Assembly: GCA_963766295.1 (NCBI GenBank)
Contig: CAVXYW010000002.1
Location: forward strand, 186,001 to 250,000
From: JBBDRJ01 sp963766295
Lineage (GTDB): Bacteria > Actinomycetota > JAICYB01
Direction: 5' to 3'
DNA: 64,000 bases
Shown here: positions 49,735 to 58,559 of the stretch, one piece after another
Layout of the letters: the number at the start of each line of letters is the position of its first letter
Position numbering within the stretch: the first letter of the stretch is position 1
Position numbers and translations under genes: made by a program
Notes under the pieces: model-generated
The model's database searches: none
Seen by the model: the letters and a program-made list of their open reading frames with translations, nothing else
Told to the model about the DNA's origin: nothing

Positions 49735-50568
49735 ATGAGCGATCACGAACAGCCTGCAGAGGATCAGCACGAGGAAGCTGTACAAGAAGCACTCGCCGAG
49801 CATCGAGCGCAGGTCGATCAGGTCCTTCCCTCGGGCGATCCAGACAAGATCAAACACTTGTACGTCGATCTGGGAGACATGCTCAATCGTGCTGTCGAGG
49901 GCGACTCGGAAGCGATACCTCAGTTGTCCTTTCCTGAGATAGGACCTGTGCTCGGCCGCCTGGCGGCCGACCTGGGTCCCCGCGTGCTCGACGCCGGCTG
50001 CGGGCCAAACCCGATCTTCTCGATCATGCTTGCGCCGTCACGCTTCATGATCAGCCTGGATATCAGCTGGAGCATCGTCCGGCTCGGTGTTCAGCGGGCA
50101 AAAGCAGCTGGGTTGGTTGTTCACGGCGTGGTCGGCGACCTAGAAGCACTACCTTTCAGAAACGGGAGCTTCGACGGATCGGTGTGTGAAGACACGATCG
50201 AGCATCTGCCCAACGACCGCAAAGGGGCGTCCGAGCTGGCTCGCGTGCTTCGTCCGGGTGGGCGGGTGATATTGGGGACGCCGAACCGAATCCGGCTGGA
50301 CGTGCTGAGCGAGCGATGGCGTGATCGCCGGGCCGGCCGCCGCAAGCCGGCGTCTGCTTATTACGCGGCAACGAGCCATCTGCGCGAGTACACATGGGGA
50401 AGCCTGGAGCGACTTGTGCGTCCCTTTTTCAAGATCCGCGGTCGCGCGACGGTGGGGTGGACCGGAGGCCCGCGGTCGCGACTTGCTTCTCAGCTCGTGC
50501 AGAAGGGCCCTCTTCGCAGGCTCGGCCGGATGATTCTTCTCGACTTGGAAAAACCGACCGGCCGTTAG
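49735..50568 (+). CDS. Class I SAM-dependent methyltransferase
   Basis: A 277-residue methyltransferase with an acidic N-terminal extension (about 1-60, EQPAEDQHEEAVQEALAEHR). Motif I is RVLDAGCGPNPIFSIMLAPS, then SLDISWSIVRLGVQRAKA, GDLEALPFRNGSFDGSVCED and ELARVLRPGGRVILGTPNRI. This is the ubiE/methyltransf_11 type. The C-terminus is basic. About 225 bases separate it from the divergent gene at 49507; I see no clear promoter or structured RNA in that stretch. Its stop overlaps the convergent zinc-ribbon methyltransferase by 4 bases. Confidence 0.87.
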   Translation: MSDHEQPAEDQHEEAVQEALAEHRAQVDQVLPSGDPDKIKHLYVDLGDMLNRAVEGDSEAIPQLSFPEIGPVLGRLAADLGPRVLDAGCGPNPIFSIMLAPSRFMISLDISWSIVRLGVQRAKAAGLVVHGVVGDLEALPFRNGSFDGSVCEDTIEHLPNDRKGASELARVLRPGGRVILGTPNRIRLDVLSERWRDRRAGRRKPASAYYAATSHLREYTWGSLERLVRPFFKIRGRATVGWTGGPRSRLASQLVQKGPLRRLGRMILLDLEKPTGR

Positions 50569-51440
50569 TCGTCGCGTATCGCGATCATCGCCATGCGATC
50601 GCGGAAGTTCGGCGTAACGAGACGACGAGGACCGCCGAATGGTTTGGTGGCCATCCGCAAGAGGCGCCCGAGCGACTGGCTGTAGCCGACGAAACGTCCT
50701 GCGTAGTACTCGAGCGAAAACGTCTTAGGGTGCCGTTCGCTTGAAATGACGCGGAAGCCTGAGGTCTCCAGTACGCGGGCCAGCGTGGTCGGCGAGAAGT
50801 AGAAGATGTGCCCGGGAAGCACCGACCACCACCAGCGCCGAAGACTGCGTGCGACGAGGCTCGAAACGTCCGGCGTGCAGAGATACACCACTCCCTTCGG
50901 TGAAAGCAGCTCGTGCAAGCGTCGTGCGAAGGCGAGCGGGTCGGGGACGTGTTCGACGACGTCGTTGGCCACGATGACATCGAACGAGAAGTGTGGGAGA
51001 TCCACCGTGTCGGTGGTGCCCCTCACTACATCGAGACCTCGCTTCGTGGCTTTATCGACGGCCCACTGCGATGGTTCCACTCCGCTTGCCGTCCATCCCA
51101 ACGCCGCCGCCTCTTCCAGAAGCAACCCCGGCCCGCAGCCAACGTCCAGGAGCCGTCCCGGCGGCGGACGGTAATTGGCGATGTCGAGCAGGTTGCGGTG
51201 GAAGGTGTGGCGCAGCCCTTCTTCCTCGACGAGGTACTCGGGATCCTCAGCTTCCTCATAGTGCGCGTCAACGGGAGCGTTCTGGCGAACGAGTTCGCAA
51301 GCTTCACAGCGAACTAGACGGCCGGCGCGACCGTAGAGCGACTCGGTCGGACGTCCCGAAGCTTGTGTCTGTTTGGGACGAAAAAGCCGGAACACTTCGC
51401 GATTGGAAGCCGACCCGCAAAGAGGACAATTGGTGTTCAT
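50565..51440 (-). CDS. Zinc-ribbon SAM-methyltransferase
   Basis: A 291-residue methyltransferase. The N-terminus carries a zinc ribbon with two CxxC-type pairs (NCPLCGS and RCEACELV), typical of sugar methyltransferases of the TylF/NovU-like C-methyltransferase type. The SAM domain has LLDVGCGPGLLLEEAAALGW, GVEPSQWAVDKATKRGLDVV and VIVANDVVEHVPDPLAFARR. C-methyltransferases of this build act on nucleotide-linked deoxysugars, which would fit the sugar nucleotidyltransferase at 58547. The ATG at 51440 starts at the ribbon. It diverges from the GT39-like gene across 41 bases. Confidence 0.86.
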   Translation of the reverse strand: MNTNCPLCGSASNREVFRLFRPKQTQASGRPTESLYGRAGRLVRCEACELVRQNAPVDAHYEEAEDPEYLVEEEGLRHTFHRNLLDIANYRPPPGRLLDVGCGPGLLLEEAAALGWTASGVEPSQWAVDKATKRGLDVVRGTTDTVDLPHFSFDVIVANDVVEHVPDPLAFARRLHELLSPKGVVYLCTPDVSSLVARSLRRWWWSVLPGHIFYFSPTTLARVLETSGFRVISSERHPKTFSLEYYAGRFVGYSQSLGRLLRMATKPFGGPRRLVTPNFRDRMAMIAIRDD

Positions 51441-51449
51441 GAGGGGTCC

Positions 51450-51455
51450 TATACT
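51450..51455 (+). promoter_or_regulatory. Putative -10 element of the GT39-like gene
   Basis: TATACT at 51450-51455 lies 26 bases before the GTG at 51482, in the 41-base divergent spacer. A TTGGTG box is 14 bases upstream, too close for a good sigma-70 promoter. Confidence 0.35.
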
Positions 51456-51481
51456 GTGGCATCCAAACGGCGGACGTTGAT

Positions 51482-53416
51482 GTGACTGGGGCTGCCTATC
51501 TGCTGGCAACCTTGCTGTGTGTCGTCGTAGCGGCCTGGTATTCCTCCCGATGGGCACCCGACGCCTTATCTCGCGCCCTGGTCGGCGTCGCCGTCGGCAT
51601 AAGCGTTCCGATCGGACTCGCCATCTCCCTGGGCATGATTGGCATCCTGTCCCGCGGATGGTTATTGCTCGCACATCTCGTTGTTGCGGTCGGTTTCTTC
51701 ATCGGACGCGAACACCTTGCAAAACGCACGGCGCCTCCGCGCGAGGATAAAGCCGACGCACGCACTCCCGAAGCGTTGGCGTCTGTGTTCATCGGTGCAG
51801 GTGTCGCTTCGTTTGCCGCGGTTCAGACCGTTCGTGGCAGGCCCACCGGCGAAACCGACTCGCGCAGCTATCACTTGGCCAATCTCGTCGAGTGGTTCCG
51901 CTCGCACCGCATCTGGGAGCTTCCGTTCCAAAACCTTGGATACTTCACGGCAACACATCCGGGCAACGGTGAACTGCTTGGTTTTGCGACCTTGGCAGCA
52001 ACGGGCGGCGAACAGCTCGCATATCTGACGCCCATTGCATTCGGAGTGCTCGTAGTAGTTGCCTGCGCATCAGTTGCCCGTGACCTCGGCGCCGATGGTG
52101 GCCGAGGAGCGCTGGCCGCTCTGGCCGTTCTTGCCGCACCGGTGTCATTTGCGACCCAAGCCAACAGCTTGGCTACGGACCTTGCTGCAGCCGCCGGTCT
52201 CATCGCCGCCGTCGCCTGCCTTCTTCGCGAACGCCGGGATTCCGACGGTCGCTGGCTGATCCTATGCGGCATCGCGCTTGGTCTCGGTTTGGGGAGCAAG
52301 TACACGGTGTTCGTTCCCGTTGCGGTCGTGGCTGTTGCTGTTCTGGTCATGCGCCGTGGGCGCGCGCTCTGGCTCGTGCCGGGTTTGCTGCTTTTCTCCG
52401 GACCCTGGTTCGTTCGCAACGCAGTCGAAACCGGCAACCCGATATTCCCGCAGGGGATCGAGGTCGGCTCGCGCGAGCTGCTGCCGGCCGGGCAGAGTCC
52501 GCTGCTTGCGTTGTCCACTTCTATCGCCGATCACTTCGTAAACATGCGCACCGATGTTCTCGGCCGGTGGGCCGAGCTCGCGGCTCGTTTCTATGGGCCC
52601 GTCCTGATCCTCGTTGTGGCCGGCGTTGTGGCTGTGCTCCTCAAAAGGTCGCGCCGCGCACCAGTACTTGCCGTGGGCGGGCTCGCGTTGGTTGCACTTG
52701 CCGGTTATCTGTTCACTCCGTTCACCGGAGCAGGCGAGAACGGGCTCGAGTTCTTGATGGGGTCGAATCTTCGTTACGCGCTTCCCGCCGTGCTGTTGGG
52801 GGCCGCTCTCGCGGCCGCCACGCTCCCGCGCATCTATTTCCTCCTTTTCGTCGGGGCAGCGATCGCATACGACGGATTCAAGATCCTTCAGGGAGCAGGG
52901 TTCCGGACGGATCTGGACGCCGACGCCGCAAGCGTTGGGTTGGCCTCGCTTCTCGCGGTCCTTGCGCTGATCATCGCCGTGCGAGTCCCGGAGATCGCGC
53001 GTGCGCTGAATCCGAGGAAGCCTGTGGTGGTCGCCCTTGGTGTGGTCGTCATATTCGTCGGAATGCTTGGTGCGGTCTCGTCTGTGGATCGATCAAGATC
53101 ACGGACCGAACTTGAGGCGACGCTGGCTTCGATCGAGGCGGACGATGTGATCGTTCTGGGGGTAGAGGACCTCAGGAGCGTCTTAGGTGCGGAACTCGAC
53201 ACTGAGATGAGAGTCGTGGCGGCAGGAGGAGAAGCCGATGAGGTGCCGTTCGACAATGCCGCGGATCTGAACGTGGCGCTGCGCCGGACCGATAGCGAGC
53301 TCCTAGTGATGCTTCCGGGTTCCCCGGCGGTACCGCGTGGGTGGGAACCCGACGGCGAGTGGCGCAAGCTTCGTTCGACACGCCAGGGGGTCGTGTACGC
53401 TCGCGCGCGATCCTAA
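51482..53416 (+). CDS. Polytopic membrane glycosyltransferase-like protein (GT39/ArnT type)
   Basis: A 644-residue integral membrane protein with a dozen or so hydrophobic segments (for example LLATLLCVVVAAWY, VGVAVGISVPIGLAISLGMI, VLVVVACASVARDL, YTVFVPVAVVAVAVLVM). The first outer loop holds acidic and aromatic residues (TGETDSRSYHLANLVEWFRS, then HPGNGELLGFATLA), as in dolichyl-phosphate-sugar transferases of the GT-C fold. A soluble C-terminal tail of about 90 residues ends the protein. It probably transfers a sugar from a polyprenyl donor outside the membrane. The GTG start is at 51482. It is followed by a methyltransferase, a GT2 and another methyltransferase on the same strand. Confidence 0.75.
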   Translation: MTGAAYLLATLLCVVVAAWYSSRWAPDALSRALVGVAVGISVPIGLAISLGMIGILSRGWLLLAHLVVAVGFFIGREHLAKRTAPPREDKADARTPEALASVFIGAGVASFAAVQTVRGRPTGETDSRSYHLANLVEWFRSHRIWELPFQNLGYFTATHPGNGELLGFATLAATGGEQLAYLTPIAFGVLVVVACASVARDLGADGGRGALAALAVLAAPVSFATQANSLATDLAAAAGLIAAVACLLRERRDSDGRWLILCGIALGLGLGSKYTVFVPVAVVAVAVLVMRRGRALWLVPGLLLFSGPWFVRNAVETGNPIFPQGIEVGSRELLPAGQSPLLALSTSIADHFVNMRTDVLGRWAELAARFYGPVLILVVAGVVAVLLKRSRRAPVLAVGGLALVALAGYLFTPFTGAGENGLEFLMGSNLRYALPAVLLGAALAAATLPRIYFLLFVGAAIAYDGFKILQGAGFRTDLDADAASVGLASLLAVLALIIAVRVPEIARALNPRKPVVVALGVVVIFVGMLGAVSSVDRSRSRTELEATLASIEADDVIVLGVEDLRSVLGAELDTEMRVVAAGGEADEVPFDNAADLNVALRRTDSELLVMLPGSPAVPRGWEPDGEWRKLRSTRQGVVYARARS

Positions 53417-53469
53417 TCAGCGATCTGAGACACTCGATACCGGGGCTACCGGGGAAATCGGGACAACAG

Positions 53470-54189
53470 ATGTCACGCCGAAAAGCCAAAGAGATGCGCG
53501 CTTATTGGAACGACCGCGCGAAGGAAAACGCTCCGTGGTACGTGGACACTTCCCTCCAGTACGACGAGCCGGACATGGAGCAGTTCTTCGCCGACGGCCG
53601 ACGCATCGTCGATTACGCGTTCGACGATCCCGCCTTCTCCGTCTCCAATTCTCACTTCGCGCTCGAGATCGGTTGTGGGCTGGGTCGAGTGTGCCAAGCG
53701 CTGTCCGATCGTTTCGCCCACGTCCTGGGGGTGGACATAGCCCCGGACATGGCAGCCCAGGCGCGGAGGCTCGTGACCGAGCCGCGCGTGTCCTTCGCGA
53801 TCGGTGACGGCGTAACTCTCGCGCTTGTGAAGTCGGCTTCCGTCGACGCGGTGTTCTCCTTCACGGTGTTCCAGCACATACCGTCGATCAAGGTGATCGA
53901 GCTGTACATCGAGGATGCCGGCCGAGTTCTCGTTCCCGGTGGGATGTTCGTCTTCCAGTGGAACAACAGTGGGGGAACGTTCTGGTGGTCTGTCCGCCGG
54001 CGTTTGATCGGCTTCTTGCGTCGCATGGGACTTGCTCGTGATGCCCGAGAGCGCAATGCAGCGTCATTCCTTGGGAGCCGTGTTTCGGTTCGACGGGTTA
54101 GGGCAGCGCTGGAGCGCGGCGGCATGGAGCTTCGTGACGTGCAGAACACTGGGAATCTTTATGCGTTCGCCTGGGCGGTGCGGCGATAG
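53470..54189 (+). CDS. Class I SAM-dependent methyltransferase
   Basis: A 239-residue methyltransferase: RAYWNDRAKENAPWYVDTSL at the N-terminus, motif I ALEIGCGLGRVCQALSDRFA, then LGVDIAPDMAAQARRLVTE, SVDAVFSFTVFQHIPSIKVI and DAGRVLVPGGMFVFQWNN. The entry motif AYWNDRAKENAPWY recurs in methyltransferases of actinobacterial glycan loci. The ATG at 53470 is chosen because the domain begins there; a longer frame overlaps the GT39-like gene. It starts 53 bases after that gene and is followed after 20 bases by a GT2 gene, so a four-gene forward operon (51482-56281) is likely. Confidence 0.86.
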   Translation: MSRRKAKEMRAYWNDRAKENAPWYVDTSLQYDEPDMEQFFADGRRIVDYAFDDPAFSVSNSHFALEIGCGLGRVCQALSDRFAHVLGVDIAPDMAAQARRLVTEPRVSFAIGDGVTLALVKSASVDAVFSFTVFQHIPSIKVIELYIEDAGRVLVPGGMFVFQWNNSGGTFWWSVRRRLIGFLRRMGLARDARERNAASFLGSRVSVRRVRAALERGGMELRDVQNTGNLYAFAWAVRR

Positions 54190-54209
54190 TCACGACACCG
54201 CGAGTTTCC

Positions 54210-55160
54210 GTGATCGTGCCCGTAAGGGACCGCGCTGAATTGCTGATACAGACGCTGCGGGGTCTGGCCGACCAGTCCTACAACGACTTCGAAGTCGTGG
54301 TGATTGACGACGGGTCCAAGGATGGATCTGCAGATGTCGCTCTCCAAGCGCGCGCGGACGGGTTGGAGTTGAAGCTCGTGCGAACCGATGGGATCGGATC
54401 CGTCGCGGCGCGCTGCGCGGGAATCCAAGAAGCCGGTGGTCAGATCCTTGCCTTTACCGACAGCGATTGCGTCCCGGACCCAGACTGGCTGGAGGCCGGA
54501 GTCGCAGGTATGGATAAGGGCGCAGATGTTGTTCAAGGCACCACAACCCCGGCCCGCGAGCTCGGCTCGCTCGAGAGATCCGTCGCACACGACGCGAACG
54601 ACGGGCTTTTCCCCACGTGCAACGTGTTCTACACACGCACTGCTTATGAACGGGCAGGCGGGTTCGACCTTGAGGCTGCAGCCAGGCTCGGCTTTCGAAT
54701 GGCTTCCGGTCGTGCTCTCGGATTCGGTGAGGACACTCTGCTTGGATGGCGTGTTGCTCGAGATGGAGAGTTAGTAACGGCCAGCGACGCCGTGGTTCGT
54801 CACGCAGTGCTGCGACCTTCGATCCGAGAGCTCCTCTGGCGGTCGTGGCTCATCGGCGGATTCCCGGAACTGATCCGAGAGTGTCCAGAACTACGTGCAT
54901 CGATGCTTTCGCAGGGCGTCTTCCTCGGCAAGCGCCGACTACCCCTTTATGCCGCGATAGTGCTCGTAGCGGCGGGGCAGCGCTGGATCTCGCTACTCGC
55001 CACGCTTGCCTGGGCCGGCAATCACGGCAGGCGAACTCTCCGTACTCCCAGTCCCTTAGGTAGGCGGATGCTGGCCGTGCCCGTCGAGATGCTGATCGAT
55101 GTGATTTCGGCCGTCGCGTTGTTCATCGGGTGCATTCGAACGCGGTCGATCGTTATCTAG
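54210..55160 (+). CDS. Glycosyltransferase family 2
   Basis: A 316-residue inverting glycosyltransferase with a GT-A fold: IVPVRDRAELLIQTLRGLAD, VVVIDDGSKDGSADVAL, AFTDSDCVPDPDWLEAG (metal-binding DSD) and GFGEDTLLGWRVARDG (catalytic ED). Two hydrophobic segments near the C-terminus (LYAAIVLVAAGQRWISLLAT, MLIDVISAVALFIGCI) anchor it to the membrane. The GTG at 54210 is the first canonical start in the frame, yet the usual first strand (PRVSV) is encoded just upstream, so the true start may be non-canonical. It overlaps the next gene by 31 bases. Confidence 0.86.
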   Translation: MIVPVRDRAELLIQTLRGLADQSYNDFEVVVIDDGSKDGSADVALQARADGLELKLVRTDGIGSVAARCAGIQEAGGQILAFTDSDCVPDPDWLEAGVAGMDKGADVVQGTTTPARELGSLERSVAHDANDGLFPTCNVFYTRTAYERAGGFDLEAAARLGFRMASGRALGFGEDTLLGWRVARDGELVTASDAVVRHAVLRPSIRELLWRSWLIGGFPELIRECPELRASMLSQGVFLGKRRLPLYAAIVLVAAGQRWISLLATLAWAGNHGRRTLRTPSPLGRRMLAVPVEMLIDVISAVALFIGCIRTRSIVI

Positions 55161-56281
55161 TTGTGCGCAGGCTTTTTCGCGGCGCAGTTCGGCACGTCGT
55201 CCCCTTGACCGCCATCGCGGTTTTGGTCTGGCCCGGGCTCGGCTGGACGGAGAGAACCGTGGCCGGCTTGGTCCTTCTCGCGTTCTGGGCATTGATCTAT
55301 GTTCGCTACCGGCGCGCAGGTCTTGCCCAAACGGCGCTCGAATATGAGCAGCTTCGAAGTGTTTCGTGGGACGCCTTCTGGCGTCACTACAACGAGCGTG
55401 TCCCAACCATCGAGCAAGAATTCGAGATTTGGGGTCCCTACCATCAGCACCGCCACGAGATGCGTTACGACTTGGTGGCTCGCGAGGTACGAAAGGCGCT
55501 GGTGCCGGGAAACCGCATCCTGGACTTGGGCTGTGGCTCGGCCCTAGTTGCCGACCGCATCTTGGACATGGACGTCCATTACGTAGGGACCGATTTCGGC
55601 GGGCCGAACATCTCCTATGCGAACGAGAAGTTCAAAGACTCCACCAGCACCCTCCGACTTTCCTTCGCACGCTCGGACGCGGCTGCGATGCCTTTTGCCG
55701 ACGAGACTTTCGACGTCGTCGTGATGAGCGAGGTGATCGAGCATCTGATCCGCCCCGAGGTCGCGGTCTGGGAGATCGCGCGGGTCCTTCGTCGCGGCGG
55801 ACTATTCGTGATGACTACCAACAACGCATCCGAGGTTCCCCTGCGTTCGCCGCTTACCCATTTGTTTGCGTGGATCGAGAAAGCCTTCGGCGCCACGTCG
55901 CCGGGGTTGATCTCTCTTCGTCCGTGGGTGTGGCCGGAAAAAGTCGACGAGAGCCTTCTGCCTAAGGGATCTTCCGATGTCTACCTCCCTCACACTCATC
56001 ACATCGCTGCACAGACGTCTGCGATGTTCGAGGCAGCCGGGATGTCGACTGTCGATTGGTCGACCTTCGAGTTTCCACCTCCGCATGGCCTCACCGCGCG
56101 CGTTCTCGAGCGGATGAACGGGACGGGTCGACGCATCGTCGATGTGATCGAGGCCATTGCCAGGGCGACGCCGCTCGTTCGCCGTCTCGGTACCCACCTT
56201 TTCATCGTCTCCCGCAAGACGAGCGCAGCATCGGCTCAATCGCCGCCAGCCGGCGTTTGGCCCGGTCCGCTCTCGGGCTGA
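55130..56281 (+). CDS. Membrane-anchored SAM-dependent methyltransferase
   Basis: A 383-residue protein. Two transmembrane helices near the N-terminus (about 23-58, HVVPLTAIAVLVWPGLGW and VAGLVLLAFWALIYVRY) precede a class I methyltransferase domain: ILDLGCGSALVADRILDMDV, GTDFGGPNISYANEK, FDVVVMSEVIEHLIRPEVAV and RVLRRGGLFVMTTNNAS. Membrane tethering suits a lipid-linked glycan acceptor. The GTG at 55130 lies inside the 3' end of the GT2 gene. It ends 17 bases before the convergent GT4 gene. A long C-terminal part after the SAM fold is of unknown function. Confidence 0.84.
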   Translation: MHSNAVDRYLVVRRLFRGAVRHVVPLTAIAVLVWPGLGWTERTVAGLVLLAFWALIYVRYRRAGLAQTALEYEQLRSVSWDAFWRHYNERVPTIEQEFEIWGPYHQHRHEMRYDLVAREVRKALVPGNRILDLGCGSALVADRILDMDVHYVGTDFGGPNISYANEKFKDSTSTLRLSFARSDAAAMPFADETFDVVVMSEVIEHLIRPEVAVWEIARVLRRGGLFVMTTNNASEVPLRSPLTHLFAWIEKAFGATSPGLISLRPWVWPEKVDESLLPKGSSDVYLPHTHHIAAQTSAMFEAAGMSTVDWSTFEFPPPHGLTARVLERMNGTGRRIVDVIEAIARATPLVRRLGTHLFIVSRKTSAASAQSPPAGVWPGPLSG

Positions 56282-56298
56282 GTTAGGGAGCTTCCAGC

Positions 56299-57588
56299 TC
56301 AGCGGGCAGTGCGAAGTGTGGCCAGTAGTTCGTCCAGTGGACGACGTGGCGCCGGTTCGCCGTTGCTATAACCGGCTGCCGTTGCGGTGTGCCACGCATC
56401 GAGGACGCGTGCGTATTCGTCGACATTGAGGTTCTGCGCCGTGAGCCGGCCGCCTTCGACAAGCCGACGGCGGAGTGCATCATCCGAGACTCGACGGACG
56501 GCGGCCGCGAGTCCGTCTGCATCTCTGGGCGCGACCAGCAGGCAGTTGGCCTCATCGATTAGGAATTCGCCTGATCCGCCTGTGCCCGTTGCTATCACGG
56601 GTGTCGCGCAGGCCATCGCTTCGAGTGGCACGATGCCAAAGGGCTCGTCCCAAAGGACCGGAAAAAGAAGGACATCCGCCTCGGAGTACACCTCGTGAAG
56701 CCGCGATCGCGCGCTGTTATCGAATCCAACTCGATCTCGAAGACCGAGTTGTTCGATCCGCGAGCTTAGCTGTGACACGAACGCTGCGTCTGGAGGCCCG
56801 ACGATCCGGAGCGTAGCCTGCGCAGGCAAGGAGGCCAGGGCTTCGACGGCGACTGCGACGCCCTTCCGCTCTTCGATCCTGCCTACGTAAAGCAGTCGCC
56901 ACTTCCAATCTCTCTTTGCGGGACCGCGCAGCGGAAAGTCGACAGGATCGACCCCGTTGTAGGTGATCGTGGATCGCGCGGGCACCCATCTGGCTTCGTT
57001 CTCCGCCCGTCTGCGTGTTGTCTCAGAGATGTAGCAAGCCGTAGTCGAAGGCGAAGGACGGAAGTTGGTCGGAACTCCCGTCAACTTTCGTACAGCTCGA
57101 CGGATGCCCGGCAGCCTTTTGAACAGATGGAGCCAACCGTCGATGTTCGGTCCATATATCAGCCAGTCGTCTTGCATGACTAGTACCAACGGGATGCCGA
57201 AATCGCCGACGGTGGTAAGCATTCCCAACGACAACGCGCCCATGTGCCAAGCGGAAATGACGTCCGGCTTGAACTCTGCGATCGCTTCCTTCAACTTGTC
57301 TTGGTTCCACCGCTCGATGCTCAGTCGTTCGCGTAGAGGAGGCCTAAGGATCTCGAAATCGCGCCAGTACAGTCGCAGGACACGCCGAACACCGATGTCT
57401 TGTTGGTCAGCCTCAGTTGCGGACTCGAGACGCAGGTCGGAGGTGAGGATCTCAACCTGATGCCCCTTGGAGCGCCAACGGCCAACGACATCTCGACATG
57501 ACAGTTCGTATCCGCCAAGGTGATGCGGGGGATACATGTTCGAGATAACCAAGATGCGAAGGCCGGCGGCCTCCTTCGAATAGCTCAA
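56299..57588 (-). CDS. Glycosyltransferase family 4
   Basis: A 429-residue GT-B retaining glycosyltransferase. The N-terminal domain has ILVISNMYPPHHLGGYELSC and the C-terminal donor domain has LLYVGRIEERKGVAVAVEAL, RIVGPPDAAFVSQL, FPVLWDEPFGIVPLEAMACA (the EX7E-type region) and ATGTGGSGEFLIDEANCLLV. It probably transfers a sugar from a nucleotide donor to a growing glycan at the cytosolic face. The start is TTG at 57588, overlapping the upstream epimerase stop (TTGA); the ribosome site is weak, so coupling probably drives translation. It is the third gene of a reverse-strand set. Confidence 0.88.
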   Translation of the reverse strand: MSYSKEAAGLRILVISNMYPPHHLGGYELSCRDVVGRWRSKGHQVEILTSDLRLESATEADQQDIGVRRVLRLYWRDFEILRPPLRERLSIERWNQDKLKEAIAEFKPDVISAWHMGALSLGMLTTVGDFGIPLVLVMQDDWLIYGPNIDGWLHLFKRLPGIRRAVRKLTGVPTNFRPSPSTTACYISETTRRRAENEARWVPARSTITYNGVDPVDFPLRGPAKRDWKWRLLYVGRIEERKGVAVAVEALASLPAQATLRIVGPPDAAFVSQLSSRIEQLGLRDRVGFDNSARSRLHEVYSEADVLLFPVLWDEPFGIVPLEAMACATPVIATGTGGSGEFLIDEANCLLVAPRDADGLAAAVRRVSDDALRRRLVEGGRLTAQNLNVDEYARVLDAWHTATAAGYSNGEPAPRRPLDELLATLRTAR

Positions 57589-58559
57589 GCTTCGTACGCG
57601 GAGTCCGACTTACTGAGCTCGGACTCGTACCACGCGACTGTGCGTTCCAGGCCGTCTCGCAGAGTGTACTTGGGTCTCCAGCCCAGGCGTTCGCGCGCTC
57701 TTGTGGAGTCACAGAACATGCGCTGGATCTCCGTTGGCCGATCCGGGAGTGCACCTATGTCGGGTTGGATTGGATTGCCCATGACATCGAGCACCAAAGC
57801 GACCACGTCACGAATCGCGATCTCGTCGCCTCCGCCAAGATTGAAGAGCTCTCCTTCGATCCCGGGTGTGGTTGCCGCCAGTAGGAACCCGTCTGATAGG
57901 TCGTCGACGTAGTTGAATTCCCGCGTCTGTCGGCCGCTCGTTGTCTTGAGTACCTGCTTACGTAACGCTCGGACGATGGTTTCCGGGATGATCCGGTCGG
58001 GACTTTGTGCCGGACCGTATGCATTGAAGGGACGAACCAACACTATGGGCCAACCGTGGCCCTGATGGAACATGCGACAAAAGCGTTCGGCTGCGTACTT
58101 GCTCACCGAATACGGTGAGTTGGGGTTGACCGTTGCGTCTTCTTGAAACGGGACGTCGATGTCCCCGTAAATCTCGCTCGTCCCGGTGTTTATGAAGCGC
58201 TCGTAGCCGACGCCGTCGAGAGCCTGCAGGAGATTTACAGTGCCTTGGATGTTTGTCTGAACGCACTCATCGACCCGATGCCACGACTTTCCGACATGGG
58301 TGTAGGCGGCCAGGTGAAAGATGATCGAAGGTCGGACTGACTTGGCCAGCGCGTCCATCGCCGAGCGATCTGTGATGTTGGCCTCGTGCAGAGTTATCTC
58401 GTTGCGTAAGTCGAGCAGCCGTTCGGGGAAAACGGAGGACACGGCCGGCGTCAGGGCGTGCACCTCGGCCCCCTCGGCCACCAAACGACGTGTCAGATGG
58501 GAGCCGATGAACCCCGATGCGCCCGTAACCAGGACGCTCGATTGATTTAGAGAAGCCAA
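57585..58559 (-). CDS. NAD-dependent nucleotide-sugar dehydratase/epimerase
   Basis: A 324-residue extended SDR. It has VLVTGASGFIGSHLTRRLVA (NAD site), FHLAAYTHVGKSW, FINTGTSEIYGDI and PYSVSKYAAERFCRMFH (YxxxK), then RPFNAYGPAQSPDRIIPETI and REFNYVDDLSDGFLLAAT. It resembles GDP-mannose 4,6-dehydratase or CDP/dTDP-sugar dehydratase and reductase enzymes. The TTG at 58559 precedes the first strand with GGAAAG upstream, and overlaps the cytidylyltransferase-like gene by 13 bases. That partner suggests a CDP-sugar substrate, but the sequence alone does not decide. Confidence 0.87.
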   Translation of the reverse strand: MASLNQSSVLVTGASGFIGSHLTRRLVAEGAEVHALTPAVSSVFPERLLDLRNEITLHEANITDRSAMDALAKSVRPSIIFHLAAYTHVGKSWHRVDECVQTNIQGTVNLLQALDGVGYERFINTGTSEIYGDIDVPFQEDATVNPNSPYSVSKYAAERFCRMFHQGHGWPIVLVRPFNAYGPAQSPDRIIPETIVRALRKQVLKTTSGRQTREFNYVDDLSDGFLLAATTPGIEGELFNLGGGDEIAIRDVVALVLDVMGNPIQPDIGALPDRPTEIQRMFCDSTRARERLGWRPKYTLRDGLERTVAWYESELSKSDSAYEA

